In this document: positions 1 to 42,312 of the stretch, piece by piece
How positions within the stretch are numbered: the stretch's first letter is position 1
Layout: each line of letters begins with the position of its first letter
Assembly: GCA_022606425.2 (NCBI GenBank)
Contig: JAHDVF020001320.1
Span: 718,370-782,369 of the forward strand
Length of the DNA: 64,000 nucleotides
Direction: 5' to 3'
DNA from: Lepidostoma basale
Taxonomy: Eukaryota; Arthropoda; Insecta; Trichoptera; Lepidostomatidae
Notes under the pieces: model-generated
What the model was told of the DNA's origin: nothing
The model's database searches: none
What the model saw: only the letters and a program-made list of their open reading frames with translations
Translations under genes and position numbers: made by a program

Positions 1-43
1 AATTATTTAATTTTGTAAAAAACGAAAACAAAAAAAAACGGCC

Positions 44-558
44 GTTCACAATGGAGTTCTGGTCCCAACCCCTTATGTATGGAAGCGAAGCATGGAACTG
101 GCAGAAGAAGGATGAGAGTAGAATAAATGCGGTAGAGATGAGGTCCCGAAGATGTATGTGTGGTAGAACGATATACGACAGAATCTCAAATGCTGATATA
201 AGAAAGGAATGTAGAGCGGAAGAAGGTATTATGAACAAAATTATGAAAGGATCGCTGCATTGGTTCGGACATATGGAACGCATGGATGGAGAAAGAATGG
301 TTAAGAAAGTATACCTTAATGATGTAAATGGGGTACGAAGTCCAGGCAGACCGAGGAAAACATGGCATGACCAAATTAATCAAATTTTAAAGGTTGGTCA
401 TGTTAGAAGTCGGAGGAATCGACGTGCGTGTATGACTCGTTGTATGAATGTGGAAGAAGCTAGAGAGGTTTGCCAGGATAGAGTAGTGTGGCGGTCCATT
501 CTCTCTGCCTACCCCTGCGGCGAAACGGCGTGATGGTTTGTTGTAGTTGTTGTAAAAA
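44..558 (+). mobile_element. LINE family A 3' fragment, copy 1
   Basis: A 160-codon open frame (51-533) reads through the last part of a non-LTR retrotransposon ORF2, after the reverse transcriptase. Visible motifs are YGSEAWNWQKKDESRINAVE, WFGHMERM, GRPRKTWHDQINQIL and RRNRRACMTRCMNVEEAREV, a family-typical C-terminal tail. The 3' end reads GGCGAAACGGCGTGATGG and then a GTTGTTGT tail. A short TTGTAAAAAA lies on both sides and may be the target-site duplication. The copy is 5' truncated and has no endonuclease or RT core, so it is not a functional gene although the frame is open. Confidence 0.85.
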
Positions 559-559
559 A

Positions 560-900
560 AAATTGAAAATCAATTGCGTGTGCAATTGATACCTCGCAAA
601 CTGTAGACTGTATGTGCTCCACATTTTTCTCTTGCTTGCAAAATGCATTATTAGTCGCACAGAAAATATTTTTATTCGGACACATATGAGTCATCTTTGA
701 GGCAATAATAATGGTTATTTTCATTTTTACATAGCTTTGCGAACAGCGATATATCGTTTAGTTTTCTTAAGGTTAAAACAATCTACAATCCTGCATAATA
801 ATGATAGTATTTTTTCCAAACCTTAAAAGTTTCGCTTTGCTTAGGCATCATCTAATATTTTATTACAATCATGAAACAAGTCATTCCCATTAAAAATTAT
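560..900. other. AT-rich gap, little recognisable
   Basis: No coding signal is seen. At 830-895 the minus strand has a decayed GATGATGCC...GCGAAAC segment that resembles the hammerhead-like repeats found elsewhere in the window. Confidence 0.4.
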
Positions 901-902
901 AA

Positions 903-961
903 AACTTCTTCTTCTCTAAGTGCCGTCTCCTCTGCGAAGGTTGGCAATCATCAGGGCTATT
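903..961 (-). mobile_element. LINE family B-like 3' end
   Basis: On the minus strand the sequence encodes EIALMIANLRRGDGT followed by a stop and a GAA-rich tail. This is the closing peptide of the same LINE group seen at 52737-53125. Only about 60 bp survive. Confidence 0.6.
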
Positions 962-2089
962 TCCATGTTGACTGCGGCCCTGAACGGACACTTCTAGAAT
1001 ACAGTTATTTTCATTTGTATTGAATATAAAATTATGAAGTTGGTAATATTTTTTTTGTTTTCCAGTACCGCCCCTCGCAATGGAGCTGGCGTCGTGGCGA
1101 GGCTCGCTACACGGCTGCCACCATACACATGTAAACCAAAAATCTTCAATTGTTTGAAACAATTTAATATGAATTAGCACCACACTATTTGTCATATTAT
1201 TCAGAAGGAAAATATCAAACACCCTAGTCATGAATATTCCCTATGCTAGAAGAATCTACTTACATTATTTGTCACTTGAATTTTCTTTTTAAGTATTATA
1301 CCACTGCTATATTGTAACGTTGACTACAAGGAAACGTCATATTAAACAATAGTAAAACAAATATGCGATAGAAGTGAAACTTCTTAGCTCCTAGGAAAAG
1401 TTTATTTCGTACATTGCTTTTTTTCCATTAATAATTATTTTAATTCCAAATCCGTACTGACAAATTGGCAGGCAGAGACAAACCTGATTTTTTTTATTAT
1501 GTATTTGACTTTGAAGTTTTTCAATTAAAAATATAGACTGTAACACCCTTGGCATTAGATAACTATTTACCCGCAACAATAATGTTTGTAAGTGTTACAC
1601 TTTTCATGATGCCAATTTGCCCTGCCGCGTCAGAAGTTTCATTTCAAAAATATTCTATCGAAAATTTATTTTTTTATTCATTAAAATAAAAGTGCCTTTT
1701 TTCCATTGTTTTTTCTCAATTTTAATTTAAAACTTTTGAGGTTTCCTTGTATAAGGGTTGTTCCAAATGCCATATAAAAGCCACGAAATGTGAACGATTT
1801 ATGAAAATATACAAAAACTACTTTGGCTTTATAACTTTCATTTAAAAAAAAAAATTATATATGTGAGTTATTAGTTCTTTCACATTTTGTAAATAATTGC
1901 AATTCCTGGATTTTCACTAAAACCATGTTCGCATTTTACACAAGATAAAAAATAATATCAAGAATAAAAAATCATTTTGACTATTATATTGTATGAGGAG
2001 TAATCCTATACGTTACAATTTTACATACATACCTATACCAGTTATTTTTTTTCTTTATTTAAATATTATATTGTTTCTAAAAAAAAGCT

Positions 2090-2505
2090 AAGATGGCAGT
2101 GCGCATGGTGTTCTTATACCAATATGTATGTATGGAAGTGAAAGATGAAATTGGAATAAATGCTGTAGAATCATGAGGTAAATGTGTGTCAAACTACACT
2201 ATGCGATGAGAATGAAAGGCAAACAAAAGTGCTAATGGATCATTTAGATGACATATAAAGAATGGTGAAGAAAGTATATATGTGAACGGAGCATTAAATC
2301 GATAGACCGAAGAAAACATGACCAAATTTAAAAATGAAATGTATATCGGACATGTCAGAAGTTGAAAGAGTCTTTGTGCATGCATGGCAAATCGTACGAA
2401 CGTGGAGGAGACGAGAGCAGTATGTATGCATAGATAGAAGAGTGCAGCGGTCCATCCTATCAGGAGAGATGGCCTGATTGCTAGTTATTTTTAGTTGTTT
2501 CTTCT
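2090..2505 (+). mobile_element. LINE family A fragment, heavily decayed
   Basis: The fragment begins with the family A 'aagatggcagtgc' segment. It has many indels but keeps recognisable blocks: tatgtatggaagtgaa, the gaccgaagaaaaca block and the closing gtgcagcggtccatcct. All frames are broken. Confidence 0.65.
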
Positions 2506-2509
2506 AAAT

Positions 2510-3760
2510 CAATGTTAAATTATATATTATTTATTAGCATGTTGGATAATTATTGTTTTGTAACATCTCGGGTTGTGGCAGCGCTGCAACCCCCGGCTTT
2601 ATTGCTGGAATGTGAAATACATAAAAAATTTAATAATTTCGAACGCTAGATTAAATCTCTGAAGTATTTTGACTTGGTTAGTGTGTTGATTACAAATCCT
2701 AACCAAAATGTATTACATATCTCGGTAAGCATAAATTTAAACAAAAATTTATCACTATGTGTAAAGTATTATTGGTTGGCTGCTTTCCTTTCTGCTCCCT
2801 CCTACCGATGTGACCTTATATTTTACGACTATGCGATAATGATTATGCACACACATCGAGTACACTCTGTACACATCAAGATTATCGCTTTAAATGTTAT
2901 AATTTTATTTTTGTGTAAACACATTTTGCTTTATTTTTGCGGAATTTCAAATATGATTCCATTTCAAAGTGATTAAGTACCATTAAATTAATTAATCGGA
3001 AATCACGGTGTTTAAAAAATTTATTTAAGTAGTGCCAGGTTAATCTCAATTTTAATCCGTCCTGAAGTTTTTATCGTTTTGCTTTTGTTTTATATAAAAT
3101 ATAAAATATATATAAATTGTTTGTTCTCTTGAAATGTGTGCACAGTTATTATAAATACGGCTATAAGATACTCGCCCTCTGTATTATATCTTGCATTCAT
3201 TGATCAATTATACCAATTCAATCATATTTATCAATGCCACTTCAGTAATTGCACATACAAACAAATATATAAGTGAATAAGATTATATTGTTTAAAAGTA
3301 TGTTTTATCTAAGTATTCTTTTTTTAAATTTTTATTATTGATAATTAATCTAGTGATTAAACACAACATTGTTGGTCACTCCTTGCTCTGTGATTTTTAT
3401 TTTGTTTTGAGTACCTATACAATATGTTTAAAAAAATGTATTTTGCTAGACATTAATTGAGAACATTCATACGGCTTTAGTTTTATGCAATCAGAAAGAA
3501 TACATATACCCTTTGTGAATGGTAAATTAATATTGCACGGGTGTAGTGTAGGTTGTATGGGTGCACACGTGATAACTGCACGGAGTGTGGTCTCCACGAA
3601 TGTAATACCGGCCAACTTTACGGCCAGACTGATCACACAATACCACACCGTGTGAATGTGTGACGAGGACAAATCTTATCTTCAATATGTCAAAATTTGT
3701 CTAAATATAAGGAAAATGTGTCGTTTAATTTATACGAGGCGTTTTCATTCATAACAAATG
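2510..3760. other. AT-rich intergenic DNA
   Basis: A short GC-rich patch around 2565-2610 (a gttgtggcagcgctgcaac segment) may be a repeat remnant. Open frames here (up to 100 codons) are low-complexity and resemble no family that I know. Confidence 0.4.
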
Positions 3761-3762
3761 TA

Positions 3763-4151
3763 CAGTGGAATCTCTCATAAAGAGAATTATTCATTCCAAA
3801 ATCTTATTTGTTATGTGAAACACTTCAAATGAAACAAATTTTCACATAGAAATCAATGTAAAATACGATAGTCCATTCCTTGCCGAATAAAACACTCATT
3901 TATTTATATTTTTAACGTTTATTCAAATAAGATTACATACTTATAAATTGTTAAGGAGCGTAGAAACCTGCAATGCTTTTTCAATTTGCAAAAAACAATC
4001 TAAATAACTAGCGTTGTCCATAAGGAGCATGACATCAAGTGACAGATTCATCTCAAGCTCTTCTGGACACTCGTTTCATTTTCTCGGAGTATTTTTTTTA
4101 TTATAGCAAATTACTTGTTATAAGAGGTGCTCGTTATGAGAGGTTCCACTG
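3763..4151 (-). mobile_element. pogo/Tigger-type element with internal deletion
   Basis: Terminal inverted repeats read CAGTGGAATCTCTCATAA on the left and, reverse complemented, CAGTGGAACCTCTCATAA on the right. Both ends are flanked by TA, as expected for Tc1/mariner/pogo insertion. Minus-strand translation of the interior gives a remnant with VMLLMDNAS, resembling the second DDE motif (LLxDNAxxH) of pogo transposases, and then a jump to a C-terminal-like QIEKALQVSTLLNNL and a stop. The central catalytic domain is gone, so it is non-autonomous. Confidence 0.8.
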
Positions 4152-4159
4152 TATATTAA

Positions 4160-6395
4160 AAAAAAACAATGTTTTCCAGTATTGCACGCATAAAGATTTA
4201 TTTAATATTTAAAGACGAACTTGAAATGTCTACGTTATATAAAAAGTATTTTTTAATATATCACTTTCTAATATGTTTCATTTTCTATTCTCACATTTTG
4301 CACACTTTGAGGTTAACATAGGTTTATGTCCGTAATATGGAAATTTTAATCGTGGCACCACATCTGTATTAATAAACAAATATAAAATAAGTTATTTCCT
4401 TTCTTAAATAATATGCACCGATTTATTATTATTTGCAATAATTTAATGTAGCGTATGTATATAATTATGTTTTTTTTTCCTTTGAATCGAAATATTATAT
4501 GCATTTCAATAAACATATCACTATTTGTATGTCTTGGGGACTCTTAGTATAAATAAAACAATAGTTAACTTTCTTTTGGGTCTTCATATGATTTGAATTT
4601 AAAAACGTCTCTGTAACATGTGTATTAGAAAAATAATAATTTTCATCGCACATTGATCAATTGGAGACCCTTTCAACGATTGGATTCACACAAATTTTTG
4701 CCATAATATTAGTAGTGTAAAGCACCAAGTACTTATATAATTTGTCTTGGAAATGCATTTATACTTTTTTATCTTAAAGATTTTTTGTTTGGATTTTCTA
4801 CAGTATTTTGAGCTCTTCCCAGTAGAACACAGTAAGCGACTAATGTCACATTTATCAGGAGAACTAACAAATTTTTAATTATAATTGTTAGTAGGACATT
4901 TTATTGCATTTTTGTCTATAATTAGACATGTCTTGTCTATAAATAGAATATTGAAAATATAAAACAAAGTTATTGAGTACATGTGCAATGTTGTACTGTA
5001 TAAATTTGATTTGAACCGTTATCAAAGAACATCTTTTGAGTTGATTGTTCAAATCAAGTGATTTAGATACGTGAGTGAACCTCATCACGTCACTTAATCT
5101 TATTTTATTGTGACTGACAAGTTGTCCTGCTTCACAGCAATCGTCCTTCCCCCTGGCAATATTTAATCAAATATAATGGGTCAAAAGGTTGTGATAATAT
5201 TGTAAGCGTGTTTTTTTACAAGTTAAGAAATAGCCATCGCTTACGGTGTTCTCTTGAAAGGATTCGGCGTGTAACTATAATAATCAAGCCTAGTATTCTC
5301 ACTGTTATTATATTGTATTTTACTCGTTTTTGTTAGAATATAAATGCAGCTGGTTGGATCTGGTTAGATGTAAGGAAAGTTTTAAAAGATGGTCAACACA
5401 TTGCGTTGAAATGTATTAGTTTTATCTTCATGTTTCCTTATCACTTAAGATCATCATAATCAACTTTGTTTCCAACTAATGCTGTTGTGTAAAAGAAGAG
5501 AATTCAATTTGGTTACAACACTTTTTTTTTTCATCGTGGTGTGACATGGAAGTTTGCCACTTTCATTTATCTCCGCATTTAGTTATATTATTTTTATTGT
5601 AAATATTTAGCGCTATTGATATTTAGAAAATTCATTCCAGTAATTTATTTCTTGCAACACTGCTTCTTGCCTTTTTTCGTTTGATTTAACATATAATGTT
5701 TCGTATTTTTTATTACTATTAACTGTTGTATACTAATGATTGTCTGTAGCACTAACTTCCCGCATAGGGGTATACACAAAACTACCTGAAACTCTAGAGA
5801 TGGTCCCACTTGCAATCAATCTAATAGCATGCGTGTCCAGGAGACATCACGCTTGTATCAAATAAGGACTGACCATAAAACTAAGAATTGAATAAACAGA
5901 TTTCACAAAGAGGGGTCATACGATCTGCTATCGCAATTGCCCAGTACAAAAGGAATCTCTGCAGAACTTGTAAAATATGGTAACTGGGATGGAAATATAT
6001 ATTTTTTAAATGATATTCCTATGTTGGTAAAATTAACTATTTTCCATTGAATAGCAGACCGTATTTATATGCCCATTCACCAGAAATGTTGCCTTGTATG
6101 CTTTATAGACGTATTGCATGAACAATGTATTATCTGATCAGAATCATAGCATTAGGGCGAAATGGTGTACTGGAAACAGTTATCATTCAAAAGCCAAATT
6201 ATATTATGGAGGAGACAACGGCTACCCGAGTGTTGCAAGGCCCTTGGCTATATGTACTAATATTTATTGTAAGAATTACAAGTACTCTGCATTTTGCTTT
6301 ACTCTTTAGTCGTAGATCTGCATTTTTTTACTGTGTAAAATGTAATATTGAATCCCCTTACTCTAAGACTGTCTTTGTGATTGACAGTCAGTTTA
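4160..6395. other. AT-rich intergenic DNA, nothing assignable
   Basis: About 2.2 kb of AT-rich sequence. No exon with coherent splice sites, no RNA gene and no repeat that I recognise from elsewhere in the window. Frames of 60-66 codons appear incidental. Confidence 0.5.
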
Positions 6396-6399
6396 CCTA

Positions 6400-7472
6400 C
6401 AGGCAGTGGCGGTACTCCCTTAGGAGTCCAGAAGCCCGGCCCGTGTAAGAAATTCTGAATCAAATCTAAGCTATTTAATCTATATAAAAGAAATAATTTT
6501 ATCTCGCACATCTTAATATCACATACATTTTCTAATATAAGTGTGTATACAGCGGCATGCCTAGGGTGAAGCCTAGGGATGCAATATAAATAGACAGTCA
6601 TACGAAAATGTATTCCAAAGGTGTATGTTTTCTTCACTATAGTTAGTCTACAAAACTCACAGAAGGTATATTATGAGTGGACAGAATTTATAAACACATA
6701 TCAGACAAACCCTCAGTGGCTTTGAAAAAGGCCGTTTTTTTTCTTTTGATCAATATTACAGTTCAATATAATTTTTATGTCTGTTAACACCGAAACATAA
6801 ACTACAGCAGTAAATAAATGTTTATTCTTTAAAATAATAAATTCCTGTGCACCAGTTGGCAAACAAAAAAAATCTGACTTTTAAATTCAATGCCAATCGT
6901 ACCTAACTTCAAGTTGAAAGCTGGCTTCAAAATTCATACAAATAAAATAGGGGAATTTCTTGAATTCTGATGAATATGTACAATTTAGCATAAGTGCGAA
7001 GAGCACATTGCAAGGTTCATACGAAACTGCACGGCATTGTATCAGGCTGAAAGAAACGCAATATACACACGCAAAGTGTCTTCACATGTTTGCTGTCATG
7101 TGTTTTACATGCCTGGGCTAGCCAGACAGAATGAGACACAATATACACACTTATAGTAGAAAAAATATGAGATATTAAGACGCACACGAAATTAAAAAAA
7201 AAACTTTTTTTTGGGACGACTCAAACTCGCGATAAAATCACTTGGATTTGGGGGATTTGATTCAGAATTTCTTACCCAAACAGGGCTTCTGGGCTTCTGA
7301 GGGAGTACGGCCACTGTGTGTATATTGCATCTCTTTCCATCTGACTAACTACAGCGAAGAAAATATACACTTTTGGAATACATTTTTATATGACTGTCTA
7401 TTTATATTATATAACATACATAAAAATCGGATGAGCTTGCCTTACCGGTTAACCCTAGGCACGCCACTGCCT
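6400..7472. mobile_element. Inverted-repeat DNA element, rearranged
   Basis: The left end reads caggcagtggcg and the right end, reverse complemented, reads gtaggcagtggcgtgcctag. Blocks of the left half (gaagcccggcccgtgtaag, gaaattctgaatcaaatc, agacagtcatacgaaaatg, tgtattccaaa) recur in inverted orientation at 7240-7480. The left half carries the blocks in two pieces, so the element is internally rearranged. No transposase frame is seen. Confidence 0.6.
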
Positions 7473-7484
7473 ACATGATATATA

Positions 7485-9000
7485 TTTGTATGAATTTTAA
7501 ATTCAATAGGTCGTGGGATCAAAGAATGAAATATGCATTATTCATATTGCCAAGAGTCTGAGACAAGTGCCGTCTATATATCTCGTTTCTATATTTTATA
7601 TTGAAAAAAATTTGATTACATATCAATCAGATCTGTAGACATTCCCTGTGTGTAATATATTTCAGAGCATTTATTTTATTTTATGTACCCAACTGTCTTT
7701 TTATTTGCAGTCACATCGTGTTAATCTGTGTCTTGGTGAATGAAATGTTCACACAGACCCATCCAACAGTATTCATAAATAAAGTTCATGTGGATTAAGT
7801 TGTTGGTGGTATTTGTGAATGGGTTAACGGTGCTGACTGAGCTTACATACTTCAATATTTTCAATCTGTAAACTTTTGGGATCAGTTGTTTGACACTACG
7901 AAACTATACTTGTTTACCGTAATAATTCTGTTGCGAATACCGATTGTACGTGTATCAGGTTAAACACTTTATGTACGTGGTGAGAAGATATCTCCACTGA
8001 AATAGTTTATATCACAATAACAGATTCATTAATTTGAACAAATTCTTAGGTATAGACAGGGATCAAATCATTTTTTCAAAGAAATGAAATGCCTTATTCC
8101 CATTTGACGAGCAATAATTGAGCAATAAACAACGAAAGAAAATTATTTGAACAAAGATGTAACATTTTGTAACTTAGTGTCCTGTATTTTTGATAATATT
8201 CAGTTACCTTTTCTTATATTGTAAGTAAATATATATATACTGTGTACTTATTCATAGGCCTACTATAATAATCAATATAAATTATATAAAGTGCCTTACA
8301 TGTATCATGCATCGAAAGTACTATTAAACGTATTGAAACACAAGTGTATACCTGAATACTTCGTAATTCTTATTTTTGTGTAATATTTACTCTTAATTGA
8401 ACCACAAATACAATGTCTCACCTTAGAAAAGCACTCTGTAACTTTTAAAATGAACGCAATTTGGTTTATGGTACAATAAATTAGGTAATGTAGTATGCGC
8501 AGTTTTTATTTCAACATTTCGAATGTTTCCCATAATTCCCATAACCTGCAAATAAATATCTAAGGTGGGCATATGGAGCAGCAAGATCTAGTGGAACGGA
8601 TTTGAGTCACACTTAGATTGGAACCATGGCACTAGTTATTATTATGTACTCATGAACTTGAAACTACTGGTCCCACTGTGTAATATATAATACTTACAAA
8701 GACATGTCAGTATTCTTAATTCACATACGTAATTAATATTTTCCAATCCAAGTCCCTTGTTTCTTTTTCGGCTTCTAATATGAGATGTGAATCTTTCTTG
8801 AATTTAACAGAAATAATAGTCCAACGTGATTTCAGGAAACAAATTTATTTTTATTTACCAAATCAATTTTTTTAAACCAATTCTTCACTCTTTACTTAGC
8901 ACATCACAACTTCTAGGACTAATTGATTTTGAACTTTTTTCAATTGAGGAATCCAAAATCCTTATTTTTATTGAAAGCCTTGGAATTGCCAATTCCAATT
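7485..9000. other. AT-rich intergenic DNA, nothing assignable
   Basis: I see no coding, RNA or repeat signal I can support in this 1.5 kb. Confidence 0.45.
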
Positions 9001-9099
9001 CCTATTATGAGTGGTAGTAAAAATGAGACTCTTAGGGTGTTCACCCTTCAGCAGAGCACGAGAGATCTTTATATCTCATCCTGCATTTACTCACTGGAT

Positions 9100-9430
9100 G
9101 ATGTCGCATATCATATCGTGGATGTGGACGAGTAATGGTAAGAGCAATGATAACGAACTCACGAGGTTTCACGAAGACCCAAAACCGGGAACTTTTGTTA
9201 AATGTAAAGATTCAGAAGATCTTATATTTAGAGCATCTGCTGCGTGGAGAGAAATACCGCTATCTCAAAGTAATCCTAATGGGCAAAATAGGTGGTCACA
9301 GAGGAGTCAACAGAGGTAAACGTCTTGGCTGTGCAATATAAGAAATTGAACCAGAATAGAAGAACTGTTCCGGATAACCTAGGATAGAGAAGCATTCACC
9401 GTGATCACCGATGTCAGGGGACCTATAATT
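9100..9430 (+). mobile_element. LINE family B fragment, decayed
   Basis: The 68-codon frame at 9135-9341 carries RELLLNVKIQKILYLEHLLR, GEKYRYLKVILMGKIGGHRG and KRLGCAI, matching in order the family B tail (LGHILRGEKYHFLQLILEGK, GRRGPGRRQMSWLRN). After a stop the similarity continues to about 9425. It ends near a gatgatgatga tail. Confidence 0.7.
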
Positions 9431-9479
9431 ACATGGCACATAAGAAGCTGATGATGATGAAATGAAAATAAATAAAATA

Positions 9480-12400
9480 TACTTTTAATAGTTTATTCAA
9501 ACAAAAATACGTATTTTAATAAGTTACATTGTTACGAAAATAAACACACTTCTTTATAAAGTTTCAAATATCAAATTATTGGTATCTCTTAGATGAAATA
9601 AAGAAAATAAGACTTAGTAAGCTCTTGATCCACTCTCTTCTGCATCGGAAGTTAAAGCAAAAAGAAATTTATTAAATTTATAGTTAACAATTACATTAAG
9701 AAAGTTATAGTTAACACAATAAATACTTACATGCTAAAATAAAGTACATATACATCCTTATGTATTATATATTAAGGACATAACGACCCCCAGCAATGAG
9801 GAAACGAAGAAAGAACATAAGGAATGTTTGAGAATAAATTCTTGTTTTTCCACAATCGCGTTACTATTATATAAAGAATATGTCACTAAGTTGGGTAACC
9901 ATCGATAATACTGTTTTCTTAAAGAATCAAATAAATAATTAGTGTTTAGTAGTCAGAAAAAAAAGTTTTTACATCAACTCGATAAGAAAACCACATTCAA
10001 TAAGACTAGGATTCTAACACAAATAGATTGGGAATAATATAGACTCGGGATTGACATTTATAAACATCTAAGGGAGGTACATCTGCCTGACTTGGTGAAA
10101 TCTTGAACCTCCCATAACTATATTACACCTTCAAGCAGACTGAATTTAATGAAAGCAGCACACACTTAGTGAGACATTTGTAGTAACTTGAAATCGAACA
10201 TCTGCAGTTCGTGTACACAGCTAAACATCCATATTTATACTTATTATAGGAATCAAACATTTAGTAAAATTTCTTTGAATAGAATATTATTCCCAACTAT
10301 ACTAATAAAGACGCACAGTCTTAATAAATAAGTACAACAAATTTCATTTTCATTCAATATATATTTGAAAGATGGAAAAAGATAATAATATATTTTTCTT
10401 TGTTCAAAATAATTTAAATGCTTTAAATAAATAAATTTGGCTTTATTAATGTTAGGAGAGCAATATCTAAAATGGTGAATTTACTATTTACAGTGTTTGA
10501 AACTACCATCGAAAATCAAAATTAAACTTTCGAAACTATATTTCCGATGGCAGGTTGGTAGCACCGATATAAATAATTCTGTTTTAATTTTTAATTAGTC
10601 TTTAAAATTACAGTAACCAGTAAATATTTTTCAGTAATGTCTTAAAGACAATTGTGTTATCAATACATTTTATCCAATCCACTCATAACCCTCTTTCCAA
10701 ACACAACATTTTTTTAATTTAAGTAAAATATACCTAAGTAAAAAAATAACTTTGTAAAAACTTAATGTTAAATGTGATAAAGGAGTGCAAATACATCACA
10801 GCCAATATAAAAAAACTCTAGAAAACTGCCGTTGGGTTTTATAGACGAGACTGACGCTGGATTCAAATGCTGGCATCTTTTCAGACTGCCCACTCGTCTG
10901 TGCACCGACACACCACCTTCACCTCACACTAAACAAAACCACAAAGTTCAAAAACAGATTACGCCGCCGCCACTTTAATGGCCGAGCCGAGGAACTTTTC
11001 AAATGCCTTTTTTTTCTTTGTGGCAATAAAAATACATGTTAAGTTATTGCACTCCGTACCAAACAAATACAGGTCAGGAGCAATCATAAGAAAATCCTAA
11101 TACATTGTAAAAAAATAACAACCTAATTATGTAAAACTAATAATATGCCAAGGACTTTTTCCATAAAATTAAAAAAATAAAACTTAGTTTATCGGAACAT
11201 TACTTTTGAGAAAAAAATTATTTAACAATAGTTTTTTTTTATAAATATTTAATAACAACATCTTGAGAGGTAGTACAAACAATATAAATCATTATATCTT
11301 TGGCAAATCTTATTTTTTTCAATAGACACCATAAACAAAGCATGGTGTATTACTAAATAAATATAAATTAAATTATAAATTAATGGTAACCATGTAAAAT
11401 TTTATCATAAGTGGTTATTTGGGCATCCACTTAAATGTATAATAATAATCCGCACGCTTAACCAAACTACGCTTCCAACTTTTTTTTAACCAGTAAAATA
11501 ATGCAGAAAATTCTGTATTTGATAGCAAGCCATATAATTAAATTTATTGTTTTATTTCTTACAGATTCAGAATGTATAGAATGCTCTTGTATAGAAAAAA
11601 AATAAAAATAAAAACAGTGCCTAATAATAATCATAAAATATAAAACACGATAACCGAGTTCGAACCATCTCTAAAATGTTAATTTGAAACTAGAATTATT
11701 CCGTGATATTATAAAACTGAGTATGTGAAAAATAAAACAAGATAAAAAGTTGCAAAGATGATTCACAAGTGAGGATGTCACAGATATGTATGTACTGAAT
11801 GTAACACAAATGCGTCACAGCACCATATTAAATCTGGGTCTTTTAGATCCAGCCTCGATTTTTTAAGGCAAATTAAGTCATTATCATAAGAATGAAAATG
11901 TGAATATATAAATTAAATGCGGAAAAGTTTTTCATATTTTACTATTAAACGGCTCTAAAATGTTATATATTTATTAATCAGTTGGTAAAATTTGATTTTC
12001 TCTAACTTTTATAGTTTGATAAAGATGTTAAAATAAAATATAAGTATACTTCCTTCATTATGCAAACCTTAAGAGTTCCTAATCAGTTCTCTGATTATTT
12101 CCCGAACTACACTGTGTACGGGATCTGGATTCAATAGTAAACAATTGTATGTTTTAACTATGTCTTCTTACAATTATGGTGTAATATTAGTACATAAATA
12201 TTTTTTTATAAACATCCATTATCATGTATAAACAATTAATACATCGATTAATAATCATATATTTCTTAATTTCTAAAACATTTATTCTATATAAATATGT
12301 GAAAGAAAACCTTTTTTTGCTATTTCTTCATTCCAAAAAACCTGAACAAAAACAATCTGTTAAACTGTTAAGGGTTAAACCTTTTCTCATTACCAATTAG

Positions 12401-12954
12401 GCCATGCGTATAATCCACGGTATTGAATACAAGTAAAACAATTTTTAATTTACTAACACGTAAGACCACCACACAAAACACTTCTTAATTAAAATATGCA
12501 TGAAAAAGCTTTAAGTACGATAAAACAAAATATAAATAATAAAAACTCAACTATTATTTAAGTCATTATGTGTGCATTACATTACGTAATTGTACAGGTT
12601 ATTGAAACTTACAAACTAAAAGAAATCTTGATATAAAAAAAAGTTCAAATTACAATGCATTGAAGGACTCTGCTGTAAGATACGCGCCTATGAGATAACA
12701 TGTATACAAAAAGCACAAATATTATAATCTGGCAGAATCTAATCAGCTAACATCAAATAGGGGTATACATTGAAAAATCTGTAGTAATTACGTGTACACG
12801 GAATAATATATAAAAATATGTTGTTACACCTGGACATGGTAACATGCCGGCGACATGTTTTCTCAGCTCTATGGATGCGACGTCCGAGTAGTTGTTTTGA
12901 TCAATTGCCCATAGCCGAAGAGAGAACAAGCCAGTCGATGTAGAGTCCGATAGT
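9480..12954 (-). other. Probable long 3' UTR / downstream flank of TTC39
   Basis: This 3.5 kb follows the TTC39 stop codon. It is strongly AT-rich, has many minus-strand AATAAA-type hexamers (for example near 12285 and 9490) and, unusually for this window, no LINE, SINE or MITE that I can recognise. Freedom from transposons is what a transcribed, constrained 3' UTR would show, but the true polyadenylation site cannot be chosen by eye. A GC-richer patch lies at 10850-10990. Confidence 0.4.
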
Positions 12955-41534
<28,580 letters not shown>

Positions 41535-41709
41535 TTTTAATTTAATGTAACTTTTAATTAGAGAGAGAGAGAAAGAGAGAGCTGATATTATCGTTCAAAA
41601 ATACCCCACAAATTAATTGCAAGTGCTTTTATTACATTTCTTTCCGGTCGAAAAAGACTTATCGACTTGCGAAAAAAACGTGCCGCATTCCTTTGTCCGC
41701 GGAGTCAAC
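41535..41709 (-). promoter_or_regulatory. TTC39 5' leader with possible upstream splice acceptor
   Basis: Minus strand upstream of the ATG contains a GA-rich tract (41560-41581) and a good acceptor TTTGTTTTCAG|GTTGACTCC at 41709, suggesting that the 5' UTR is spliced from an exon at higher coordinates. No TATA box can be assigned with confidence. An ORF-free leader and start context (TAAAAATGG) are consistent with exon 1. Confidence 0.4.
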
Positions 41710-42312
41710 CTGAAAACAAATTATAAACTGATTACTACTATTACATTTAAAATACGAACAATGGAAAACACAATCAAAGTTTTTAAAAATCCTCAGCATA
41801 TTTCCGCTGCTAATGTTAAACTATAATACAAACCCAAGGTGGTAAAATCAATTCTAATAAATTATTAAAAACATTTTCGTGGCCCATGTAGTAATTTAAG
41901 ATTTATTTCTTCGTGAATATTTTATGTAATAAATGTATGTAATTATCAAAACATTATATTTATTGTGCTATTATAGATAAAAAGGCAAGGATAAAAGAGA
42001 TACAAAGAAAACGAATATGAATTATAAATGTACAGAAAACGCCATACTGAAAGGTATATGGTATAACAGAGACTAGGTGCATAAAAAGGAACAAAAAATA
42101 ACGTCAATTTAATATATTATACATACATGAATTACATACGTACATATCATGTACAAACAGATTTTGAATAATTTATTGCGTATAAAGTAAAAAAAAATTA
42201 CACAAAAATAATTACACCGAAGAAAGATAAGAACCAACCATTAACATGAGTGTGAATTTTTTTATAATTTTTTTAAAAAGATTTTAATTCCCTTTTATAT
42301 TGCACATAACTT

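Noticed and set aside
51..533. Functional host gene of 160 residues
   Set aside because: The frame is the C-terminal tail of a LINE ORF2, repeated more than 20 times in the window.
890..1231. 113-codon minus-strand frame
   Set aside because: The only recognisable part is a LINE 3' end read out of its own frame.
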